This document shows, piece after piece, positions 1 to 10,755 of a DNA stretch of 64,000 bases (its first letter is position 1; each line of letters opens with the position of its first letter). This DNA comes from Hydrangea macrophylla. Lineage: Eukaryota > Streptophyta > Magnoliopsida > Cornales > Hydrangeaceae. Made by a program: the position numbers and the translations under genes. The notes under the pieces are model-generated. The model saw only the letters and a program-made list of their open reading frames with translations. It was not told the DNA's origin and ran no database searches. Where the stretch lies: assembly GCA_033977485.1 (NCBI GenBank), contig CM066987.1:54392533-54456532 (forward strand), written 5' to 3'.

Positions 1-804
1 TTGGGCACTGCAGATCAATGGTGGGTACGGATTTATGAAATTTTGCACGGATTGGAATTGATTTTTCTTGGTGATAGATCCTATGTATATTGCAGCAGGT
101 TGGGATCTAGGGCCAAAAAATAATTTTGATGTTACTATAATTGTATCAGGTTGCGTATGGTGGAGAGGTTCTCACATTCCACTCATATAGGCATTTCTCT
201 TGGGTTGTTAGATTTCGGGCTTGGTAAGTATGTACTTCTGGAAAAAATAATTTGATGGATTCCAAGAAAGTAGTGGCAAACACAGGCTCAATCACCCTAC
301 ATAGGTAATTGTTAGGATACTGCATGTAGGAACGTTTATCAAATATTTTTGAAGCAGGTCCGCTATTTGGGTGGTGTGATATTGATCCCAAAGTTGCAGA
401 GGGATCTAATCTCGTTGCTGAAATCACACTCAACGGTTGAGTGAAGTGTGGATTTTTGTCTTCTGGTTGGTCCTCGATGGAAAATTCTTATAAGTGAGTG
501 AATGATTTATTTCACGGTTCAGATGATGGTGAGGGGAAATCCTGTTGGGTAAAAGAGGTATCGAGGCTCTTCTCTGGATTTAATGTGCATAATTAACTTG
601 CGTAGCTGCGCATGTATTGGACACAGTTTGACAAATCAGAGGTGTTGAGACCAAGTTGATTCGGGGTGTGCACGTTGGTACGGAAGGCGGTCAATCAATG
701 GTTACAGTTGCAAATTGGTTGACTTTGTGGGTGCTCCGGTTGAGGGGGTGCTGATCACGTGTGATAGAATGATTGGACAGTTTCCCCATAAGTGATAGAG
801 GGGA
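1..804. other. No gene recognised; possible 3' internal tail of a Copia element
   Basis: No frame here gives a recognisable protein; the short minus-strand open frame at 146-433 has no motif. The last part, ending in a purine-rich stretch just before 805, has the layout of a retrotransposon 3' untranslated region and polypurine tract leading into an LTR. That reading is inference from the right-hand neighbour. Confidence 0.3.
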
Positions 805-1290
805 TGATAGTTGGAATTATATCATATGTGGGATAATCCCATTAATTTAGGGATTGGTATTTTGCTAGATTCCTATTGTTATTTGGTTTTCTTTGTGATA
901 GTGTTGTATTACTTGTTCAATAAGTAATGGGTTGCAAACTCTATAAAAAGGGACGTTGTATAGGAATTTAGGAAGCCCTTGGTGTACCAAGTTGGGGGTC
1001 TCCCCTCATGGGGATGCATGGTCTAGGGTGAAAGAGTGTGAGTTCTTTGGGGTATTGAGAGTGAGTATACAAAGGGTTTGAGGGTTGGGTTATGGGATTT
1101 AATCCAAAGTGTTTTTGGGGTCTTATACCAATTGTTTATTCTCATTAGTAAAAGAATTGGTCTCTTGGGTGTGGACGTAGGCCATGTTTGGCCATACCAT
1201 CTAGAAATCTGTGTTTTTCTTTGGTGTGCATGTTTATTTCTTTTTGTGTGTTTATTGGGGGAATTTGGCTCCATGCTTTAAATTCCCAAT
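805..1290 (+). mobile_element. Probable Ty1/Copia LTR remnant (A)
   Basis: The block begins TGATAGTTGG after a purine-rich run (about 796-804). It holds a TATA-like box at 942-949 followed by a transcribed-looking leader, and its body resembles LTRs of Tork/TNT1-type Copia elements in style. The right boundary near 1290 is approximate, since no clear CA end or primer-binding site follows. No second copy lies in the window, so this is a solo or truncated LTR. Confidence 0.4.
942..949 (+). promoter_or_regulatory. TATA box in Copia-like LTR
   Basis: TATAAAAA lies about 140 bp inside the presumed LTR, a usual place for the U3 promoter. It supports calling 805-1290 an LTR. Confidence 0.4.
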
Positions 1291-2040
1291 AAGAAGTCGA
1301 ACCAACGGCAATAGAAGGAGGTAGTCCAACAACAAACTTCCCAAATGCTTATCTGAAAACGATCCAATCATAGAGTATTGAACACTAGAGTACTCTTTGG
1401 TGGTTGTCTCCTTCTACAATTTTGCCGATTTTTTGGACCATGTCAATCGGGAACCCTTTGATCTTGGGTATTCAATAACCATTTCTAGATTCCTCTAATA
1501 TGTAAAGATATTCTAAACAATTTATCTTTGCACCAATTCGATACCCTATTTTTGGACCTTCGATTCTCATTTAACCCAAAACTGTCTTGAATTTCTTCCA
1601 TTTACCATACAAAGCTCATGGGTTTAGTTTCATTGTTAGATCCTATTGTGTTTTAGTTCTTCCACTTATTGTTTATAATATTCTTGTACCAGCTCGGTTC
1701 GTTTAATTGATCAGAAGCTGTCAGTTTTGTTTAACAATTAGAAGAATAGATATCTAGAGATTGGAAACATTGTTGTCTCTCACTTCCACTCTTCATCTTC
1801 TTCTTCTTCTTCTTCTTCTTCTTCTTCTTCTTCTTCGCCGAGAATGGAAGGAAGAAAGGATTCTCCAACGAATTCCATTCTGCCAGTTTTTTTTGTTGTA
1901 TTTTTTTATTTATATCTTTTTTTTCCCTTGAAATCTCTTATAAAACCAAGAAAGTTAGTTTGTAAACTGCATGTTGTAGAACATGTATTTCTTGATCATT
2001 AATGTTGAGTATTTTCCTGTAGCTCAGACTATATATAATG
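1291..2040. other. Unassigned flank
   Basis: No coding frame or repeat family recognised apart from the microsatellite at 1798-1836. The right end (about 1865-2040) together with 5721 onward is the target sequence that element B entered; its nature, intron or intergenic, cannot be told. Confidence 0.3.
1798..1836 (+). repeat. (TTC)13 microsatellite
   Basis: Thirteen uninterrupted TTC triplets, GAA on the other strand, in non-coding DNA. Likely length-polymorphic. Confidence 0.95.
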
Positions 2041-2045
2041 GCATA

Positions 2046-2538
2046 TGATGATGCCAAAATTTGGTAGGAGTAAATAGAGCAGTTTAAGGAGAGAGAGAGT
2101 GAGAGACTATTTTTTGTATGTGGTTCGGCCCTGTTAATGAAGGTACCTACGTCCACGGGTGTGTCTGAGCACGTTCACTAGCAGATCACCGGCGGGCCTG
2201 GTGAGCCAACAAAGAGGGGCGGCACTACCAGTAATACCGGCCGGGTGTATGCGTATAATGGTGAATTTTATAGAGGTGCTGTGTAGACTACAGAATTATC
2301 GGCCCCTTCAATGGGGGGTGAGAGGTCTCTTTATAGATGTAAGAGACCTACTCTTACATGGATAAGGAAATATAATTCCATTAGGATGTGATTGACACCA
2401 ATCAAGTAAGCTTCCTAATTGTATTAGGATTGATTGACATTAATTGTGGGGGTTTCCTAATTGGATTAGGAAATAGTGTTCACTTTTCATTAGTCTTCTA
2501 GCTTGAGTAGGAAACTGCCCATAATTTTGGGCGTATCA
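2046..2538 (-). repeat. 3' LTR of element B
   Basis: Direct copy of 5222-5715. On the minus strand it carries a TATAAA box (plus 2330-2335). On the sense strand the internal G-rich tract abuts its start. Confidence 0.92.
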
Positions 2539-3368
2539 GCTGCCCCCTATTTCCAAGATTGGCCAGATGCGATATCGAGGCAAGTTTGGAAATTAGTTTG
2601 ATGTTACTTGCCACTATCTGAGTGCTTGTGGAAGCTGCCTCGGGGCTTTTAAGCCTGGTGAGTCTTCGGGAACTGGCTGAGAGTTGAGACCCTGCCTAGC
2701 TCGGGACTTTTAGGTGCTCGGGAACTGACTGGGAGTTGAGACCCGGCCTAATTCGGAGTCTTTGAATGCTCGGGAAGTGACCGAGAGTTGAGACTTGGCC
2801 TACTTAGGAGTCTTTTTTGCTTGAGTTAGCTCCCAGGATGGTTATCTTCTGCTCGTGAACCTTCGTCAAGGTTGTGGGTAGAAGAGTTTTCCCATGTTGG
2901 AAAAGCCGACCTAAAGCGTATTGCTTTAGACTCATTTTATGTTAGCTCCCCAGGATGGTTGTCTTCCGCCAATTAGCCTTCGTCAAGGCTGTTGGGAGAA
3001 GAGCTTGACCATGTTGGTGGAGCCGACCTAAATCACGTTGCTTTAGGGTCCTTTTGCTCCTCTATCGTCGGCCAACCTAAGAGATTTTAGTCACCTCTAT
3101 CGTCGGTCTGGGCCTAAGTGGAGTTAATGCCTCTGAGTACTGTAGGTGCTCGGGTTGTCTAAGATTTTGACTTGGTTATCTACGAGGCCTGTAGATACCC
3201 GGTGTGATTACCTGTTTAGTTCACTGCGCCATCTTGCCCCCAAGCTTTCGCTAAGACGAGGGTCTTACAGAGGCTATGACTATAGGTAACCGACCTAGAA
3301 CATGGTGGTTGCATGGTCTTTTGACGCTTGCCATCATCAGCCACAGTTGGACCTAAGCGAAGCCAGTG

Positions 3369-3700
3369 CCTCGGGCGTGACCCCGAGGTCTTTAGTGCCT
3401 GGGTTCGGAGCCCGAGGTCTTTTTGGTGCCTGAGTTCGGAGCCCGAGGTCTTTTGAGTGCCTGGGTTCGGAGCCCGAGGTCTTTTGAGATGCCTCGGGGT
3501 TAGGCCCGAGGTCTTTGTATGCCTCGGAGTTAGGCCCGAGGACTTTGTAGATGCCTCAGGGTTAGGCCCGAGGTCTTTGTATGCCTCGGGGTTAGGCCCG
3601 AGGACTTTGTAGATGCCTCGGGGTTAGGCCCGAGGTCTTTGTATGCCTCGGGGTTAGGCCCGAGGTCTTTGTATGCCTCGGGGTTAGGCCCGAGGACTTT
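3369..3700 (-). repeat. Array of 11 short hairpin repeats in element B
   Basis: Eleven copies of a unit of roughly 30 bp whose core is an inverted repeat: CCTCGGG, a 6-nt loop, CCCGAGG. Each is followed by ACTTT or TCTTT and a variable spacer. The left units have a TTCGGA loop and the right units GTTAGG. In RNA the array would fold as a row of stem-loops. It lies between the end of gag and the 3' LTR. A comparable array with other loops is in element C (33930-34490). Confidence 0.85.
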
Positions 3701-3990
3701 GTATAAACTCTGACAATCGGTGGAGCCTTACGCGGTGATCAGGCAAGTACCACTGTAATCGGGCTCATCTAGACTGATGGAGACAGGAGGTCGGATCAGG
3801 ATCGTCAGGCTCCAGATCTCTCTGGGCTGGAGGCATAGTCAGAACTGCTTGATCCCGACTGATGTAAACTGGAGGTCGTGTCAGGGCGGCCGGGCTCAGA
3901 CCACTGTGAACTGGAGATCGTGTCGGGGCTACCGGACTCTGACCGCTGTGAACTGAAAGAACTGTCTGAACTCCCGGGCTGATCTCGCTT

Positions 3991-5160
3991 TCACTTACTT
4001 TTGGAAGACTTGTTGTTGTCTTGGCCGAGGTTTTTGATCTTTAGAAACTCTTCAGTGTCGATGTATTTTCCAACCCTCTCTGCGAGTTCGACCAAGGTTA
4101 CCGGTCGGTTTTTGTGGAACGACGCGACGCACTTGGTGTGTTGAACTCCCGAGCAGAAGGCTATGATGGCAATTGTCTCTTTCAGATTGCGGATTTGAAG
4201 CTTCTATTGGTTGAACAGGTCGGTGAACTCCTTTAGGGACTCATTATTCCGTTGTCTGACTGTCAGTAGCTACATGTCTGGCTTTGGCCGCTCATGCATA
4301 CCTGCGAACTGGTTGATGAACTGCTTGCTGAGTTGTTTAAAACTGCAGACCGATCGGGGCTCCAAGGAGTAGAACCACTGCATGGCCGGGCCTTTCAAAG
4401 TGCTGGGGAAGGCTAGACAGTGTAGCTCATCGGAGTTGGTGGCTAGGGCCATCTGAGCCTTATAGGTCCGGACGTAGTCGATCGGACTTCCCGAGCCGTT
4501 GTATGAATCTAGCCGAGGCTGCTTAAATTCGCGCGGGATAGAGAACTTCATGATCTGGCTGGAGAATGGTGACTCTATCTCGGTATTGGCTTGATTCGAA
4601 ACACGGTTTTGACCAATCTTTTTGGCCACTCCGTCGATCTGCTTTTGTAAGTACTTGATTCGGGTTTCCACTCCTTCCCGTCCGGTATCTGGGGAACTGG
4701 TCGGGTTGGTGGAAGAGGCTTCTTCTTCATGGCGGGGTGCTGTCCTCTGGGATCGGGCTCGGCTATGACCCCGGGTAACCGTTCGCTTAGGGACGACTCG
4801 GCTCTTGACCGAGTGACCCAATACTGATTCCCGGGCCATATGCTCCTGCCTTTCCCCTCGAGCAACAGGCCCACTGCTGACGTCTTTGACATCCTCAACA
4901 CGGGACGAGTTGGCTCAGTCCTGTTGTCTGGTCAAGATCGGTTCTCGACCGTACGCAACATTACCGGGTCGTTTCCCGACCACTGGAGGATTGCTTTGCT
5001 GGGCTAGCAGTGCTTCGATCTGTTGCTGGATATGACGCTGGCCCTCCAAGAGTTGTGTGAGGGTTGCAGTGATTTGCTCAGATGTCAGGATTGCTGCAGT
5101 CGACGCCGGGGCCGAAGGAACATCCCGGTCGGACTGCTGCGCAGCCTTCTTTGGTGGCAT
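3991..5160 (-). pseudogene. gag: Broken gag of Tat-type element B
   Basis: One reading frame runs from ATG at 5160 (MPPKK start) to a TGA at 3991-3993, about 390 codons. It is broken by three in-frame stops: TGA 4915-4917, TAG 4270-4272 and TAG 4204-4206. The N-terminus has a Q-rich segment likely to form a coiled coil. The centre (about 4270-4570) is a Retrotrans_gag-type capsid domain with the W-F-Y-S-L-E-P pattern. The rest reaches a Lys/Ser-rich C-terminus with no zinc knuckle in the retained part. The same MPPKK start occurs in element G, which supports the Tat assignment. Not functional as it stands. Confidence 0.85.
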
Positions 5161-5201
5161 ATTGATCAGTTAAGAATTTGTTGATGAGAAGAATTGTCGT
5201 T

Positions 5202-5219
5202 TCCCACAGATGGCGCCAA
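5202..5219 (-). promoter_or_regulatory. Primer-binding site of element B
   Basis: The minus strand reads TTGGCGCCATCTGTGGGA two bases inside the 5' LTR edge. This is the usual position and style of a tRNA primer site in Tat-type elements. The exact tRNA was not determined. Confidence 0.8.
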
Positions 5220-5221
5220 GC

Positions 5222-5715
5222 TGATGATGCCAAAAATTGGTAAGAGTAAATAGAGCAGTTTAGGGAGAGAGAGAGTGAGAGACTATTTTTTGTATGCGGT
5301 TCGGCCCTGTTAATGAAGGTACCTACGTCCACGGGTGTGTTTGAGCATGTTCACTAGTAGATCACCGGCGGGCCTGGTGAGCCAACAAAGAGGGGCGGCA
5401 CTACCAGTAATACTGGCCGGGTGTATGCGTATAATGGTGAATTTTATAGAGGTGTTGTGTAGACTACAGAATTATCGGCCCCTTCAATAGGGGGTGAGAG
5501 GTCTCTTTTATAGATGTAAGAGACCTACTCTTACATGGATAAGGAAATATAATTCCATTAGGATGTGATTGACACCAATCAAGTAAGTTTCCTAATTGTA
5601 TTAGGATTGATTGACATTAATTGTGGGGGTTTCCTAATTGGATTAGGAAATAGTGTGCACTTTTCATTAGTCTTCTAGCTTGAGTAGGAAACTGCCCATA
5701 ATTTTGGGCGTATCA
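5222..5715 (-). repeat. 5' LTR of element B
   Basis: Partner of 2046-2538. A TATAAAAG promoter box lies on the minus strand at 5506-5513, upstream of the presumed transcript start. Confidence 0.92.
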
Positions 5716-5720
5716 GCATA

Positions 5721-6465
5721 TAAACTGACTTTATTTCCCTACTTCTGTATCTATACCGCTTAGAAATTGTTAACTGCATCTCTACTAAAAGTGCATTCCG
5801 AGTATGCAAAGTTGGCCATCAAATTCCTGTAGATATATGTGCAATGCTCAAATTTTTTACATGGATAGATAGTAAGTTGGGTATTTTAGTGTTCCTAAAT
5901 TTGCCTCAAATGGTGTCTTTTAGATAATTAAACTGAATAAATTATTTTATGACAGACAGGTTAAGGCCAAAAATAATTAAGGGCATGTTTGCGTGTCCAC
6001 GAATCGGAGAATCATTCATAATTTACAAAGCATTTTGGTATAGAAATTCATCATTTTGAATTAGGACATGTAGAAAAATATTAGCTATGTTAAACATTAA
6101 TTGTGTTTAAACTCATAAATAATATCATCTTAAACTTGACCTTGAGCTTTGAATATTAATGATCTAAGGTGAGTTACCTTTAATCAGTCTTTATGAATTT
6201 TCATGCTAACACATGTACTTTTGCTATTTCATGGGTCATTTTGGTCTTTCTCGTGAGTTGTGTTTGAATGGGTTATCAACTGTTATGTGCATGTTACAAA
6301 TAGTGGCCTCCTACATCTAACATCTTTCAACTGCAACACAAAATGAGTACTTGCAGTGTGTACTTTATGTAAAAGCCCTTCACAAGTGTTTGGTCATTTT
6401 TAGAGTGTTTCCACTTATCTTCAAACTTTGACCAATATGGTGTATGCCTGTAGCCCAATAGAACA
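5721..6465. other. Unassigned AT-rich flank between elements B and C
   Basis: No open frame with a recognisable product and no repeat structure seen. It continues the sequence at 2040 once element B and its duplication are removed. Confidence 0.35.
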
Positions 6466-7535
6466 TGATGGGGCTAGGAAACAACACTTAGATCTGGCTT
6501 TATTATTAAGATAAAATGGAAGACTTGACAATAAGAAAGAAAGAAAGTGGGAACGGAAAATAAGTTAGGGGGGATGATTTGTGTGTGGTTCGATGCTTTC
6601 AATAAAGCAACCTACATCCACCTGTGGAGTGTCTGTTAGTGCTTCCTCTGTGAAAGGAATTGTTTACAGGTGATAGAGTGGGAGACTTTGATGATCCAAC
6701 CACAAGACTGGAACTACCAAGGTTCTTCTCAGCTCCTCCTTTTTCTTTTCAATCTCTAATAGCTTTCTAATAATTTAGGAATCGTTTTTTGAATGAACCT
6801 TGATACCCCTTTTATAGCGCAAAGGGTCTCTTTTCAAATCAGGTAATCAAGCTAGATCAGGGGACTTTATAAGATCATTTTGATCTTATCTTTGAACCTT
6901 GAGATAAGGTAAGCTTGGATCATGGATCAATTCTACTGTCACGCCCCGACGTAGCATAATTCAAGAAAGCATTTAATTTCTTTTATGGACTCGTAGGTCG
7001 TGACAAGTGAGTATGACCAATTGTCCCTGCAACAAATAACTTAAAAACATTTCTAAAGAAAAGATACTAATAAACATAAGCTCCGAAATAAAGCTTACTA
7101 AAACTATTACATAAGTTCAGGTTTTAGGCACAAACGCCCTTATTCCAATGTCTAAAACCAGTATATTACAACCCCAAATTAAAAGACAGGAAAATATAAA
7201 ACAGCCTCCTGGAAAGTCCTCTGCCTCTAACTAGCATAGTCGAAATACCCTGGCTGCTCCTGACCCTGAAAATCTGGACATACAGTCCAGGACGCATCAA
7301 CGCCGTCAGCTTATGCAAGCTGGTGAGCAAAATAAACAAGTGCTCGCAATGTATATATAAGCATATAAACAACAGTGCAAATTAACTTTAAAAGCAATAG
7401 ATTCAAGGTTCCAATTCCAACATAAGTCACGGGGGAATAAAGTAAGCAATAAATATGCGACCGTGTATGAACAATGTAACATCTCATCTTTCTGACCCTT
7501 TTCTCTCAACAAGACTCGACTCAACCAAACCATTA

Positions 7536-7945
7536 CCTCAGATACCAGGAATACTATCCGATCGATATCTAAGTCGAACACAACACTATCGCCTCCAATA
7601 CCAGGAATAATATCCGATCAATATTGAGGCTGCACACCACGCTATTGCCTCAGATATCAGGAATAATATCTGATCGATATCTGGGTCAATCACGACCAAC
7701 CATCGCTTCGGATACCAGGAATAATATCCGATCGATATCCGAAACGAGCGCCTTAGATACCAGGAATAATATCCGATCGATATCTAAGCCGTACTCAATA
7801 CCATCGCTTCGGATACCAGGAATAATATCCGATCGATATCCGAAACGAGCGCCTTAGATACCAGGAATAATATCCGATCGATATCTAAGCCGTACTCAAC
7901 ACTGTCGCCTCCAATACCAGGAATAATATCCAATCGATATTGAGG
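7536..7945 (-). repeat. Eight-unit hairpin tandem array in 3' LTR of D
   Basis: Eight units share the core ACCAGGAATAATATCC followed by GATCGATAT. Most are closed by inverted arms whose sequence differs between units yet stays complementary: TTCGGATA with TATCCGAA, CTTAGATA with TATCTAAG, and CAATA with TATTG. Confidence 0.9.
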
Positions 7946-8416
7946 TCGCACATCAGATCGCCACTCTTTACTCTTTTCACTCTTTCTCACACACCATGCA
8001 TGTCGACTCCACCTCAACCCTATCATGCATGTCAATGTCCATGAAATGTAACACCAAACAAAAGTACGAGAAATCAAGTCTTTTTATTTTTATCCTTCTT
8101 TATTAACAAGGTACAATGTACTTAGAATCATTGATTTAGCAGCCACAATATAAATTATCAAGTCATATATGAAACAAGAGGTAAATTCATCAAAAACTAC
8201 CTTAATACGCTTTTTACAGCTACTAGTACACAAGCATATCCACTTTAAAGCTTAAAGCAATGCCCTTAAAAATGAGTTATAATTTTTATGGATGAATTAC
8301 ACATCAAAAGAAAGGTCTTTGAGTCTAGTTTCCAACGCTTCGAACGGTGCGCATTTTCGAGTTTCCTAGAGGAAGTTATGTCCGTTTTAGTAAAAGCCGT
8401 CAATGTTGAAAAATGT

Positions 8417-8506
8417 CAATCGATTGACAAAAGTGTCAATCGATTGAATGACATGTCAATCGATTGGAACACATGTCAATCGATTGGATATGTTTCCAAT
8501 CGATTG
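8417..8506. repeat. Five CAATCGATTG palindromes, 3' LTR of D
   Basis: Five perfect copies of the 10-bp palindrome CAATCGATTG within 90 bp, at spacings of about 20 bp. The cluster is repeated in the other LTR of D and in the right LTR of J. Confidence 0.95.
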
Positions 8507-9570
8507 GTATCAGCAGTTTTTCCCCTGTTACGAATTTGAAGCCTGTTCTTGACCCATTTCTCAATTCTGTTCCAACCAAGACATGTAATATATGGATTTC
8601 TTCGTTTTTCCGCGTAGATTAAGAATACGCGATCGGTTTTAACTAATTTCAATCGTAGCTCTCGGATTTTACGTAAAACCGAGAGGTGGCAAAACTTTAA
8701 ATCAATGGTACGTCGCGATACGGATGAATTAACCCGTAGTATTCGAACCACAGCTTATTGGGACTATGATCTTTCATTCCCAATTCACAGAATTGATTTT
8801 GGTTAACTTTTGCAAAACTCCATTTTTAAGCTTCCATGGTGTATCTATATATATACACATGTATACACACATATATGAACTGAAATATACATATATAAAC
8901 ATGGCGAGTGAGTTTATAATACTCACAGAGGTGATAAAGGACTATAATTTGAGACCGAGAATTTCCGCCGAGAATTCCGTCGTTAGAAATTTCTTCCCGT
9001 CTTCCTCTCTTGATTGTGATATATAAACATGACTATGTATGTGTTTGTGTATGTATATAATATATAATCTGTATATGTGTGTGTGTGTTGTTCTTTAAGA
9101 GAGGAAGAGAAATTTGAGAGAGAATTAGAGAGAGTTTAGAGGGAGATTGAGAGTAACAGTGAGAGTGAATGAGAGAGATATGAGAGTCTGATACACATAC
9201 ATATACTGTATGTGTTTTGGGCTCCAAGCAATTCCTAGGAATTGCACGGTGTGGTTGAGCTCACGTGCTCCCACACCTAAGTCGCGGTACAAACGCAGCT
9301 TAAAACAAAAACTGGTATTTTACGGTTGGAAACAAATTACAGAAAATTATATTAGTGTAGGAAATAAATTTCCCGTTTGTACGAAAATATAGATATTATT
9401 TTTAAAACCATAGAAAATATTTTTCTGTATTTATGGAAATTACAGTTTGACCCCAGATATATATATCAAAAAGAAATTAAATTGAAATAAACATTTATTA
9501 ATGGAAAAGAAATACTGGGTGTTACACTCTACCCACCTTAACAGAGATTTCGCCCCGAAATCTGAGCTAA

Positions 9571-10746
9571 CTAATCTTGAAACAACTCGGGGTATCTATT
9601 CCTCATGTCTGACTCTAACTCCCACGACGCCTCTCCCTCGTCATGATGCCTCCACTGAACCTTAACCAAAGGAACGTCTCTTCTTCTCAGCCTCTTGATA
9701 CTCTGGTCAAGAATCCTCACAGGTCTATCCTTGTAGACAACATTTTGACTCATCTCAATATCATCAAAATTTACCACATGTGAAGGATCCCGTATGTATT
9801 TCCTTAACATACTGACATGGAACACGTTATGAACACCATACATCTTTGGTGGTAACGCGAGTCGATAAGCCACTTTCCCAACACGCTCCAATACCTCGAA
9901 TGGTCCGATGAAACGAGGTGCCAACTTTCCTCTCTTCTGACCAAAACGTACTACTCCCCGAACAGGTGAAACCTTAAGGAGTATGTGATCTCCGATACTG
10001 AACTCCAAGTCCTTTCGACGTCGATCCGCATAACTCTTGTACCTGCTCTGTGCAGTTTTCATTCTTTCCTTAACCAGTGAAATCTTCTCATTGGTTTCTC
10101 TCACCAAATCTGGTCCCAATAATTCTGTGTCTCCCACTTCAGCCCAACACAACGGAGATTGACATGGTCGTCCGTACAAGGCTTCGAACGGTGCCATTCC
10201 AATACTCGAGTGATAACTGTTGTTATACGCAAATTCGACCAATGGCAAGTGCGTCTCCCAAGACTCTTCAAAATTGATTGCACAAGCTCTCAGCATATCT
10301 TCCATAATTTGATTAACACGCTCGGTCTGTCCATCGGTCTGAGGATGGAAAACAGTACTCATCTTGAGCGAAGTTCCCATAGCCTTCTGCAAACTTTCCC
10401 AAAATCCCGAGGTAAAGCGTGCATCTCGGTCTGATACAATAGACACAGGCGCACCATGCAGTCGCACCACTTGCTGTAGATACATTCGACTCATCCTTTC
10501 TACTGGGTAAGTCATATTGTACGCGATAAAGTGTGCAGACTTCGTCAGACGATCCACAATTACCCAAATTGCGTCATGATTCTGTTGTGACCGGGGTAAT
10601 CCAACCACGAAATCCATAGTTATTTGTTCCCACTTCCATTCTGGAACAGGTAAGGGTTGTAACAATCCCGAGGGTCTCTGATGTTCGGCCTTCACTTGTT
10701 GACAAGTCAAACATTTAGACACAAACTCGGCTACTTCTCGTTTCAT
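9571..10746 (-). CDS. pol: Integrase C-terminal part with chromodomain, element D
   Basis: 391 open codons giving most of a Tekay integrase. At the N-terminus is the second half of the H2C2 zinc finger (C-L-T-C). The catalytic core follows with D in TMDFV, D in VSDRD and E in GQTERVNQ, in the DD35E spacing seen in the homologous J protein. The C-terminus is a chromodomain ending in YPELF, which in this lineage is thought to direct insertion into heterochromatin. The frame is continuous with the RNase H segment upstream but separated by TAG 10756-10758, where J has TGG. The core residues look intact, but without the full polyprotein this piece is unlikely to act. Confidence 0.9.
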   Translation of the reverse strand: MKREVAEFVSKCLTCQQVKAEHQRPSGLLQPLPVPEWKWEQITMDFVVGLPRSQQNHDAIWVIVDRLTKSAHFIAYNMTYPVERMSRMYLQQVVRLHGAPVSIVSDRDARFTSGFWESLQKAMGTSLKMSTVFHPQTDGQTERVNQIMEDMLRACAINFEESWETHLPLVEFAYNNSYHSSIGMAPFEALYGRPCQSPLCWAEVGDTELLGPDLVRETNEKISLVKERMKTAQSRYKSYADRRRKDLEFSIGDHILLKVSPVRGVVRFGQKRGKLAPRFIGPFEVLERVGKVAYRLALPPKMYGVHNVFHVSMLRKYIRDPSHVVNFDDIEMSQNVVYKDRPVRILDQSIKRLRRRDVPLVKVQWRHHDEGEASWELESDMRNRYPELFQD

Positions 10747-10755
10747 CCCTTCCCA

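Larger units (their letters stand above)
2046..5715 (-). mobile_element. Non-autonomous Tat-type Gypsy retrotransposon (B), gag only
   Basis: Complete element bounded by two direct LTRs (2046-2538 and 5222-5715) and 5-bp duplications GCATA at 2041-2045 and 5716-5720. On the minus strand each LTR begins TGATACGCCC and ends GGCATCATCA. The internal region has a primer-binding site next to the 5' LTR, a broken gag with a Tat-type capsid domain, an array of hairpin repeats and a C-rich (sense: polypurine) stretch at 2541-2548 next to the 3' LTR. Protease, RT, RNase H and integrase are all absent, so it must have moved in trans. By eye the LTRs differ at about a dozen sites, mostly transitions, so it is fairly young. 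Confidence 0.9.
6937..9526 (-). repeat. 3' LTR of element D
   Basis: 2590 bp, near-identical to 13091-15681. It contains an 8-unit hairpin array (7536-7945), five CAATCGATTG palindromes (8417-8506), a GTGAGT/ACTCAC hairpin (8908-8926) and a TG/GA-rich microsatellite-like tract near 9030-9190. A sense-strand purine tract (plus 9527-9540) abuts it. Confidence 0.95.

Noticed and set aside
1023..1281. Short open frames on both strands
   Set aside because: They lie in an LTR-like block, have no motif, and their composition follows the local T-rich leader.
7536..7945. Regularly spaced palindromic repeats that resemble a CRISPR array
   Set aside because: The units lie inside a plant LTR, the spacers are themselves repeated, and no cas gene is near. 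It is an LTR tandem array.
10077..10434. Plus-strand open frames over the D integrase
   Set aside because: Antisense shadows of the minus-strand pol, with no domain.
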